Shown here: piece by piece, positions 18,307-25,860 of the stretch | Position numbering within the stretch: the first letter of the stretch is position 1 | Layout of the letters: each line of letters starts with the position of its first letter | Assembly: GCA_002690925.1 (NCBI GenBank) | Contig: NZGD01000127.1 | Span: 1-64,000, forward strand | Direction: 5' to 3' | Length of the DNA stretch: 64,000 nucleotides | Source of the DNA: Rhodopirellula sp. | GTDB lineage: Bacteria; Planctomycetota; Planctomycetia; Pirellulales; Pirellulaceae | Notes under the pieces: model-generated | Told to the model about the DNA's origin: nothing | The model's database searches: none | What the model saw: only the letters and a program-made list of their open reading frames with translations | Position numbers and translations under genes: made by a program

Positions 18307-19686
18307 TCATTGGGCTTTTAGTCTCAACTCATTGTCTCGGACGATATCAGCAACATGTTTGTCACGGATCGCTTGTAGCTTGGCAACCACTTCCGGGTGT
18401 TGCGACTGGAGGTTGTTTTCTTCGCCCTGACTTATTTCCAAGTTTGCAAGGAAGAGTTTGTCGACTGGTGGAGCGTTTTTGGGGATGCCGCGATCTCTTG
18501 CGTTGCCAAGTAGTTTCCATGGGCCCTGCCGCACTGCCCATTGTCCATTTTTGGGATTGCCCAGTAACCAGAAAAGGTGGTCGTGTGGGCTCTCGGCGTC
18601 ACTGGATGCAATAACATCTGTCAAACTTTTTCCGTCATATTGTCGAGCTGGTAGTGCGGCTCCGCAATAAGTTGCGATGGTAGGGAACCAATCACAACCG
18701 ATTGCCATCTGGTTTCTTACCTGCCCCTGCGGAATGGTGCCGGGCATGCTGACAATGGAAGGGATTCTGATGCCACCTTCAAAGAGGCACCCCTTGGCAC
18801 CTCGATAAGGACCAGCATTTCCGCCTCCCCAGAAAGCCCGTTCTTCTGTTGAATGCCCGTGATCCGATTGGAAAATTACTAACGTATTCTTTCGCAGGTC
18901 CAACGCTTCGAGAGTCCCAATCAATTCACCCACCTTTTCATCAACGGTGGAGGTGAAGACTGCGTATTGTCGCCGTGGTGAAGGTAGGTCCTTGTATCGC
19001 TCCCGCCAATTCGCTGTCCCTTGCATCGGATAGTGCGGAGCATTGATTGCCCAATAGAGAAAGAAAGGTTTGTCCTGATTTGCCTTAATGAATTGCTGAC
19101 CTTCCTGAACCATCATGTCAAGAAAGTACTCGCCTTCACGATGGATCTCTGTACCGTTCCGCCAAAGATCATGACGATTGGGACCTTGCCAGTAAAAAAA
19201 GTGCGAGTAATTGTCGATGCAGCCGCCCATGTGACCAAATGTTGAATCAAAACCTTGTCCGTTGGGCATGGTGTCCGGGGTATAGCCAAGGTGCCATTTG
19301 CCTACATGACCAGTCGTATAGCCACGCGTTTTCAAGAGTTCTGCCAGCGTGATTTCGTTCGCTGGCATTCCCGGCACACCTCTGGTTGATGACACATTCC
19401 CCGGGACACCTGCGCGAGCCGGAAAGCGACCTGTCATTAAACCCGCACGAGATGCTGAGCATATTGCCGAGGGAGAGTACATTTGTGTGAAACGAATACC
19501 CTCGTCTGCCAAACGATCAAGGTTAGGAGTGTGCAGGTCGGTGGAGCCATAGCAGTTCAAATCGAGGCTTCCCTGGTCATCGCTGTAAATCACGATCACA
19601 TTTGGTTGCTCTGCACCCAAGCAAGAATCGATTTCCGAAAAGGTCAGGGCGAAGCCACAAAGCAGCGGCAGAATAATGCGTATCAA
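18307..19686 (-). CDS. Exported sulfatase with CSASR active-site motif
   Basis: This is a 459-residue sulfatase. A TTG at 19686 is the only start that keeps the signal peptide (IRIILPLLCGFALTF), and GGAG lies eight bases upstream, which supports it. Core features are NVIVIYSDDQGSLDLNCYGS, CSASR with Cys76, GKWHLGYTPDTMPNGQGFD, HYPMQG, FQSDHGHSTEERAF and GAKGCLFEGGIRIPSIVSMPG. Position three of the C-x-P/A-S-R signature is Ala, which is known in active sulfatases. It converges with the preceding plus-strand sulfatase, with 101 bp between stop codons. Its substrate is unknown. Confidence 0.93.
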   Translation of the reverse strand: MIRIILPLLCGFALTFSEIDSCLGAEQPNVIVIYSDDQGSLDLNCYGSTDLHTPNLDRLADEGIRFTQMYSPSAICSASRAGLMTGRFPARAGVPGNVSSTRGVPGMPANEITLAELLKTRGYTTGHVGKWHLGYTPDTMPNGQGFDSTFGHMGGCIDNYSHFFYWQGPNRHDLWRNGTEIHREGEYFLDMMVQEGQQFIKANQDKPFFLYWAINAPHYPMQGTANWRERYKDLPSPRRQYAVFTSTVDEKVGELIGTLEALDLRKNTLVIFQSDHGHSTEERAFWGGGNAGPYRGAKGCLFEGGIRIPSIVSMPGTIPQGQVRNQMAIGCDWFPTIATYCGAALPARQYDGKSLTDVIASSDAESPHDHLFWLLGNPKNGQWAVRQGPWKLLGNARDRGIPKNAPPVDKLFLANLEISQGEENNLQSQHPEVVAKLQAIRDKHVADIVRDNELRLKAQ

Positions 19687-19996
19687 GGGGGAGGCTCCAA
19701 AAGATCGAACCAGAAAATGTTAAAACTTCCGGTTAGGATAACCGGTTATCATCTTATGTGTTACTCGTGCGAATTTATTGATGCCGAGTTGGAAGGATGG
19801 GATTCGCATTAACGGTCGCCGGGGTGCAGGTGCCTCGTCGATTCGTCGTGTAAATTAGTGGATGCAGCCTGCTTTTCAGGAGTTGTGAATTGGTGATGGT
19901 TGCGGTCAACCGCGGCCGTTAGGCCCCATCCGCCTAACGTTACCACTGTCATTAAGTTTTGCCGCTGAAGGAAATCTATCATTGGAAATCGTTCAA
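19687..19996. other. Intergenic, divergent promoter region
   Basis: This 310-bp gap lies between a minus-strand sulfatase and a plus-strand c-heme protein. It presumably carries promoters for both. I see no repeat, hairpin or small gene. Confidence 0.4.
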
Positions 19997-22660
19997 ATGA
20001 TTCGTGTCGAAAAAACTTTCGTGCTGGGTGTCGCGCTTCTTTTGTTCGCGAATGACGCAACTGTTTTGGCAAGGCAAGATGGTCAGACACGGGTCGAAAG
20101 ATCGATAGCTGCGTCCAAGGCAGTCAATGTCACCAAGGACTTGACGATTCGACTTGTGGCTGATGATGACCTTGTGCCGGACTGTACTGCGATTGCGACG
20201 GATGCTGCGGGGAGAGTGTTGGCTTCTGGGCCGCGGTATCTATGCGAGCTTTTGGATCGAGACAGTGATGGTATTTATGATGCTAGAAAGCTCATTGTTG
20301 AAGCACCATCGCACGGGGCGCATGGGCTTTGCGTTGATGGTGATACTCTGTATTACGTTGGTGACAATGGTGTCTGGAAGATCAATCGATTTTCAACTGA
20401 AACAGCGGCCAATTTGAAACCGGTGCGCGTGCTTGAAATCAAGACGGGAGGCGAACATGATGCTCATGCCTTACGGAAAGGGCCTGATGGATTTTGGTAC
20501 TTGATTGCGGGTAACGGAACGAAGGATAGTTTTCAGTTGCAAAATGTAGAGACGCCACAAATTGCCAGCCCGCGAGCAGGAGTCATTTGGCGGATCTCAC
20601 CTGACTGGTCAAGGCGAGAAGTTTGGGCCGAAGGATTTCGAAATGCCTACGATTTTGACTTTGGGCCTGACCAGACAATCGATACTTTTGACAGCGATGG
20701 CGAGCGTGATATCAGTTTGCCTTGGTATCGCCCCACTCGTGTTTTTCGTGTGCGGCAAGGGCAGGATGCTGGCTGGGTTTCGCGAAGCTGGAAGCGTTCC
20801 CATGTGGATCCGATGATGCCAACTGTGCTCGCGGAATTAGGACGTGGATCGCCCACTGGGGTCTTGAGAAGCCCCGGCAAACGGTTGCCTCTACGCTTTC
20901 ACGCTGGTGTGTTTGTACTTGACTGGACCTTTGGTCGGGTTGTGTTTGTATCAGATGATGGCAAGACAGAGTTGGTTGCATCACCTTCGGGAAGTGAGGG
21001 CTTTGCAGTGACTGATATCGCAGCTGCGTCTGATGGTGCACTTCTCGTTAGTGTTGGTGGGCGTCGTAGCCGGGGTGGGATCTACAGAATTGATGCTTTC
21101 AAGCCTCTGGCTGCGTCAAGGTTTCCGAAGTTGAAGTGGGACAAACCACATTTTGATGGATCCAACGCGATCATGCATTCGTTGCAGCGACTGCGCGCAA
21201 ATGTTGCTCCTGTGATTGACCAGGTAGCAGCTGAACAAGCTGTGGCTGTGCTGAAATCGGATGCTGCAAGGCAGAGTCAGGTGCTGGAGGCGATTGCGTT
21301 GTTGATTGAGAGCCTGGGTGGATTGGGGCCCGGTAATCCGAAAGACGCTCGAGGCAAGCAACAGGTAGCAGCTGTTTTTGATTCCTGCCGCGGACGTCTA
21401 CGCCCCAAAATTGCGTCCGAGACTCGCGATGCTGCCGTGTCTGCTTTGCTCCACCGGCTTGAAGACGTTTCGACGCATGGGCTGAATGGGAACAGCGAGG
21501 ACATCGGCAGTGAGAAAGAACTTCAGATCAGCAGCGAAGACTTACGCAGGGAGTTGATTCGGGGACTCGCGGTGCTTGAGCCTGATTCCGCCGCCGTCTT
21601 TGACGCCATCGCTGACGACATGGATAAGGTGCATTCGCCGGTGGATAAGCTATTTCGACTGATTGCATTGGCACGGATTCCTGCACGCCGAAGCGATGAT
21701 ATGACCGAGAGAATTGCTGAAGCGATGATTGCGATTCCAGTATTGATCAAAGACTCAAAATTCAATGTCGATCGAAATTGGACGCCGCGGATGGGAGAGT
21801 TGTTTCTCGCAATGCAGCATCGTGATTCGTTGTTGCCTAGTCGAATTGTTTCCAATCAGTATTTTGGTGATGCCACGCATCTGGTTTGGACTGAGAAAAT
21901 GGATCCCGAGAATCTTGAGCGGGGACGGCACAAGTGTCTGATGCAAAGTCGGGGAAAGAAGATTGATCCAGCGGTCGCGAGATTCATCGCTCTTGGGCCC
22001 GACGCGGTACCTCGTAATTTTGTTTATGAGTGGCTGAAAGATGATGCAACACGTCCTGCAGCATGGTTGGCAATGGCAAGTCATCCCGTTTCTCGTGATG
22101 CTGAAGATTTGCAGAGGGCGGCCTTCTCAGTGGACAAGAGGGTTCGGGATGCCGCGGTTGGGGCATTAAGACGGTTGGGGGCAGAGGTTCCGAAACGGGA
22201 ATCTGATTCCGTGTCGATTCAGCAATGGCTGCAGCGGGGAGAAGCGATCAGTGAACTGAAAGGCAAAGTCACAGCAGGTCAGAAAATCCATGCGGCCCGG
22301 CAATGCGCCTTGTGCCATGATGGTGGGAAAGCGCTCGGGCCATCGCTGAGTGGTGTCGCGAAGCGTTTTAGTGCTGCAGATTTATTCCGAGCGACAGTGG
22401 ATCCCAGTCATGCGATCCCCGATCGGTATCGAGCCAAACAGGTGTTGACCTCGGATGGAGAGATCGTGATGGGATTGGTTGTTTATGAGAGCGTCGATGG
22501 GGTGACTCTGATGGCTTCTGATGGACACACCAAGCGAATTAATGTTGAGGACATTGAAGAAATGCGATGGTCGGAAGTCTCGCTGATGCCAGAGGGCTTG
22601 CTGATGGGATTATCTGATCAGGATGTTGCTAACTTGCTGGCATACTTGAGATCCTTATAA
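19997..22660 (+). CDS. Secreted PVC-type propeller protein with C-terminal c-heme domain
   Basis: The protein has 887 residues from ATG 19997, where a signal peptide (VEKTFVLGVALLLFA) begins. A TTG at 19982 is also possible. The N-terminal 370 residues resemble the PVC-type glucose-dehydrogenase-like propeller, with phrases such as LVADDDLVPDCTAIATDAAGRV, GAHGLCVDGDTLYYVGD and NAYDFDFGPDQTI. A helical HEAT-like middle follows. The C-terminal 130 residues carry a haem c site CALCH (Cys770, Cys773, His774), then GPSLSGVAKRF and DPSHAIPDRY, as in the heme-binding domain common in Pirellula and Verrucomicrobium proteins. It probably oxidises a sugar or similar compound in the periplasm or cell exterior and passes electrons to a cytochrome. 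The substrate is unknown. Confidence 0.88.
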   Translation: MIRVEKTFVLGVALLLFANDATVLARQDGQTRVERSIAASKAVNVTKDLTIRLVADDDLVPDCTAIATDAAGRVLASGPRYLCELLDRDSDGIYDARKLIVEAPSHGAHGLCVDGDTLYYVGDNGVWKINRFSTETAANLKPVRVLEIKTGGEHDAHALRKGPDGFWYLIAGNGTKDSFQLQNVETPQIASPRAGVIWRISPDWSRREVWAEGFRNAYDFDFGPDQTIDTFDSDGERDISLPWYRPTRVFRVRQGQDAGWVSRSWKRSHVDPMMPTVLAELGRGSPTGVLRSPGKRLPLRFHAGVFVLDWTFGRVVFVSDDGKTELVASPSGSEGFAVTDIAAASDGALLVSVGGRRSRGGIYRIDAFKPLAASRFPKLKWDKPHFDGSNAIMHSLQRLRANVAPVIDQVAAEQAVAVLKSDAARQSQVLEAIALLIESLGGLGPGNPKDARGKQQVAAVFDSCRGRLRPKIASETRDAAVSALLHRLEDVSTHGLNGNSEDIGSEKELQISSEDLRRELIRGLAVLEPDSAAVFDAIADDMDKVHSPVDKLFRLIALARIPARRSDDMTERIAEAMIAIPVLIKDSKFNVDRNWTPRMGELFLAMQHRDSLLPSRIVSNQYFGDATHLVWTEKMDPENLERGRHKCLMQSRGKKIDPAVARFIALGPDAVPRNFVYEWLKDDATRPAAWLAMASHPVSRDAEDLQRAAFSVDKRVRDAAVGALRRLGAEVPKRESDSVSIQQWLQRGEAISELKGKVTAGQKIHAARQCALCHDGGKALGPSLSGVAKRFSAADLFRATVDPSHAIPDRYRAKQVLTSDGEIVMGLVVYESVDGVTLMASDGHTKRINVEDIEEMRWSEVSLMPEGLLMGLSDQDVANLLAYLRSL

Positions 22661-22989
22661 ACACAGGAAGATCAGACCAATCTGACCTGCGTCAGGTTCG
22701 TAACCCCCGTGAGCGCAGTGGTTTGCCCCTATGCATTTGCCGCATCCAGAACGCGGGCGAAATTCCGTTTCATGGGTGAGTTGCTTGCACATCAAAAAGC
22801 TTGGTTTTCGAAGCAGAAGCGTGGATGAAATGAGCTGCGTTTTTCGTCGGGTTGACGGTGGGCTTTCGGGAACTCCGAGGTGGAAACCTTGGTTTTTAAT
22901 CATTGAGCCATTGAAAATGTACGGAAAGTTGGCAGCGGCGTATGCTAACAGGGCTTTGGTTCTCCTTCCCTTTCGCAAGCATAAATTCG
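22661..22989. other. Intergenic upstream of tspO
   Basis: In this 329-bp gap a weak 7-bp stem at about 22679-22697 lacks a T tract. The frame in front of tspO (22942-22989) is open but likely non-coding. Nothing else is supported. Confidence 0.4.
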
Positions 22990-23493
22990 ATGGCTGAAAC
23001 TAAACAAGCACGACCGGTGTCAACTCAGGCAGTTGGTCTGGGCATCTCGCTGATGGTCTGCTTTGTCGCAGGTGGGGTCGGTGGTCTGGCGACCACACAA
23101 GGGTTAGACGTTTGGTATGAGACCCTGAATAAGCCAACATGGAATCCACCGAACTGGATCTTTGCACCCGTTTGGACAACTCTGTACGGTCTGATGGGAA
23201 TCGCTGTGTGGTTGGTTTGGCGAGGTGGTGACTTGAAAGACGCACAGCCGGCCATCGCCCTGTTCTTTATTCAGCTTGTACTCAATAGCTTGTGGTCCGT
23301 GCTTTTTTTTGGCCTTCAGAATCCAGGAGCAGCACTGATTGAAATTGTTGTTCTGTGGCTTGCGATCGTAGCTACAAACGTGTCGTTTTTTCGCCGTTCC
23401 ATGATTGCAGGTGGTCTAATGACGCCCTACCTGTTGTGGGTGAGTTTCGCTGCTTTCTTGAATTTCACAATCTGGAATCTGAATCGTGTTTGA
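22990..23493 (+). CDS. tspO: TspO/MBR family membrane protein
   Basis: This is a 167-residue protein with about five transmembrane helices: GISLMVCFVAGGVGG, WTTLYGLMGIAVWLVW, IALFFIQLVLNSLWSVLFF, LIEIVVLWLAIVAT and LLWVSFAAFLNF. The family signature is plain: WYETLNKPTWNPPNWIFAPVW, followed by NSLWSVLFFGL and NFTIWNLN. Bacterial TspO binds tetrapyrroles and is implicated in porphyrin or light and oxygen responses. It sits in the cytoplasmic or outer membrane. ATG 22990 removes an unlikely 16-residue extension. Neighbours give no clear functional link apart from the upstream haem protein. Confidence 0.93.
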   Translation: MAETKQARPVSTQAVGLGISLMVCFVAGGVGGLATTQGLDVWYETLNKPTWNPPNWIFAPVWTTLYGLMGIAVWLVWRGGDLKDAQPAIALFFIQLVLNSLWSVLFFGLQNPGAALIEIVVLWLAIVATNVSFFRRSMIAGGLMTPYLLWVSFAAFLNFTIWNLNRV

Positions 23494-23649
23494 AGCCCTG
23501 CAGGATTATGCAAAAAAGCAACTGGGATGTTGCTTGGTATCGCTGGAAAGTTCGTCGTGCCGCTTGCATGGGTTGGCGACTTTGGAAACACGACCGAGCC
23601 TGATCCGACGGCGGAGCAGCTTAAGTAGTTTGCCATTCTGTGAAGCAAT

Positions 23650-23668
23650 GGGCTGGGCAAACCAGCCC
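23650..23668. terminator. Short hairpin between convergent genes
   Basis: GGGCTGG and CCAGCCC form a 7-bp GC-rich stem with a five-base loop. It lies between the convergent tspO and peptidase genes. No T tract follows on either strand, so termination activity is only possible. Confidence 0.3.
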
Positions 23669-23765
23669 GTGGTTATCGGTAGCCGTGATCCCCAGCAATC
23701 TAAAAGAATTCTGGGGGCAACACGGCTCCACTCTGATCGCCAGATAATTGCGTCTGTCGTCGAAG

Positions 23766-25622
23766 TTAGTTCTTTTTATTTTCGCTCGTTTTGCTGAACG
23801 CTGCTTCAAGCTTTTCTCTGCCACCTAGTACTGGCAAGGTCATTGATGTTTCATCAAGATCAATTGTCAATTGGGTACCTGGTTGTGGGTGAAGTGTGAA
23901 TTCACGATCGCTTGAAAAAATCATCAAGCCAATTTGTTGGCCTGCTGGAATCACTTGATCGTCTGGTTGTAGATCAAATGACATCTCATAAAAACGACCT
24001 GGTTCAAGCGGTTCACTTTCGGTGATCGATCGATAGTTCTGCGGGTCGGCCCAACCGCGTGTGATGATGTTGTCGGTGATTTTTGCATTGCGTTTATCAT
24101 TCCAGGGCAGGGAGACGACCCAGATCGAAAGATTCGCCGCAGGCTTATCGCAGGCAAGACGAATCTTGATTCGTGGTGTTCCTGAAATATGCACAGGTTG
24201 TTGCAGTGTGGGTGTGACAAACATCAGTCGATGGTCAGTGCTTTCGGCTTTTGCCAACGTAGCGCCGCTGAAGGAGTAATTGTCGATTAGTGTTTCCTTA
24301 CCCTGTTTAGGTGTTGCAGTCGTCGTCAAATCTCCATGTCCCCCCTGGGTTGTGGTCTGCCCCAGATGCATGGTTACGGGGACTGCTTCCGGATGTGGGT
24401 ATTCCGGGTAGGACGTGGGCTTGTCGCGTTCTTTGTTCTCACGCACGATCCAAGACCTGGGGTCGTCTTCGACATTGTTTTCTACACCGTGAAGATATCG
24501 AGTGAACCATCGATTCATCATCTTCATCGGGGGTGGCCCACCGTGGCCACCTTGGTGAAAGAAAGCCTGTGTGGGCACGCCCTTTTTCTTGAGTGCTTCA
24601 TAAATGCGGACGCTGTGTTCGGGGACAACATTCCAGTCGTTGAATGCGTGGGCCATTAAGACGGCGGCTTTAAGTGGTTTCAGGTCATTTAGGTAATCAC
24701 GACCGGCCCAAAACTCATTGTAGTCTCCGTTGACTCGGTCAAACCCTGCCGCCATCTCCTTGTCGCGAACGTTACAGTTGCAAAAATCACGTTTCGATTC
24801 ATCACCACTATGGATAAAGTCATAGAGAGCATCAATGTCTTCACCGATAAAACCACCGGGGTGTCGGATCAGGCCATTGGACCGATAGTAGTGGTAGTAA
24901 GAGGTGTTGGGAGCGATTGGAATGATTGCTTCCAGGCCATCGACGCCGGTGGTTGCGGCGGCCAATGGAATGGTGCCGTTGTAGGATGTGCCTGTCATGC
25001 CTACCTTGCCCGTTGACCAGAAAGCTTTGACCAGTTCACCGCCCGTGGGTTCGGTGAAGCCTTTGGCTCTTCCACAAAGCCAATCAACGACTGCCTTTGG
25101 GGCAAGTGATTCATTGTCACCACCGACGGTGGGGCACCCTTGGGACAGTCCTGTACCGGGTGAGGAGGAGTGGACCACAATGTAACCTCGTGGTACCCAC
25201 TGCTCGAGGTGAGTTCTTGAGATGATCGGCCGCGTTCCTTTTCGTACCACGCTTGGGCCGTGAGTCCGTTCAGGTGGTTCAGTGCCCAGTTCTTGCTTTG
25301 GATCCCAGAAATGCTCCGCTGCTGTCGAGCCAGTACCGGCAAAATACGGACTGGAAACATAAACCACGGGTAGTTTCAAACCAGCGGTGTCGGTTTGTCG
25401 GGGACGCGTCACACTAACGTGCATGCGATCTAATTTCCCGTCTCCATCCGTATCGAATTCCGTTTCCACCCACAAGTCGTGTCTGATCCAGAAGTCTGAA
25501 TCCTTGAAGCCATCAACAATTTGCGCCTCGCCATCTTTGAAAACGGGAACAACTGGGTCTGCTGCATGCAGAGCGGGAAGGTACAGGAACAACAGCAGTA
25601 GAGCAGCGAGAAATCGTTGCAT
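23766..25622 (-). CDS. X-Pro dipeptidyl-peptidase-like (S15/CocE family) secreted hydrolase
   Basis: The protein has 618 residues from ATG 25622, beginning with a signal peptide (RFLAALLLLFLYLPALHA). A GTG two codons upstream is also available. It has the PepX/CocE architecture. An alpha/beta-hydrolase domain carries GMTGTSYNGT (nucleophile Ser213), AHAFNDWNVVPEH (acid) and FFHQGGHGGPP (His). A C-terminal jelly-roll beta domain from about residue 420 contains RLMFVTPTLQQPVHISG, and the end has IGLMIFSSDREFTLHPQPGTQL. PepX enzymes release X-Pro dipeptides from peptides. Related CocE enzymes hydrolyse esters, so the specificity is not certain. It lies behind the M1 aminopeptidase on the same strand, 238 bp away, which favours a peptide role. 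Confidence 0.85.
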   Translation of the reverse strand: MQRFLAALLLLFLYLPALHAADPVVPVFKDGEAQIVDGFKDSDFWIRHDLWVETEFDTDGDGKLDRMHVSVTRPRQTDTAGLKLPVVYVSSPYFAGTGSTAAEHFWDPKQELGTEPPERTHGPSVVRKGTRPIISRTHLEQWVPRGYIVVHSSSPGTGLSQGCPTVGGDNESLAPKAVVDWLCGRAKGFTEPTGGELVKAFWSTGKVGMTGTSYNGTIPLAAATTGVDGLEAIIPIAPNTSYYHYYRSNGLIRHPGGFIGEDIDALYDFIHSGDESKRDFCNCNVRDKEMAAGFDRVNGDYNEFWAGRDYLNDLKPLKAAVLMAHAFNDWNVVPEHSVRIYEALKKKGVPTQAFFHQGGHGGPPPMKMMNRWFTRYLHGVENNVEDDPRSWIVRENKERDKPTSYPEYPHPEAVPVTMHLGQTTTQGGHGDLTTTATPKQGKETLIDNYSFSGATLAKAESTDHRLMFVTPTLQQPVHISGTPRIKIRLACDKPAANLSIWVVSLPWNDKRNAKITDNIITRGWADPQNYRSITESEPLEPGRFYEMSFDLQPDDQVIPAGQQIGLMIFSSDREFTLHPQPGTQLTIDLDETSMTLPVLGGREKLEAAFSKTSENKKN

Positions 25623-25860
25623 GAACACGAATCCGTTAAAGCATTATGAAAGGAATGGAGTCAGCCGCATGGAAATGACTGATCCCAGTGAAAAACATGG
25701 GTAAGCGGAAGATGGCACCTTGTGACGCTGGTCACACGAATACTGCTCCGTCGGTTGGGAAACATTTTAATTCAACAGTCGGGGGGGAAATCATTGGGTG
25801 CCGAAAATACTCCATAAACGGGCGGCACTTAGGGTTGCTAGGTGCCTGAAATGCGAGGCG

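Noticed and set aside
22679..22697. Hairpin after the c-heme gene
   Set aside because: Seven pairs with one G-U and no T tract. Too weak to call as a terminator.
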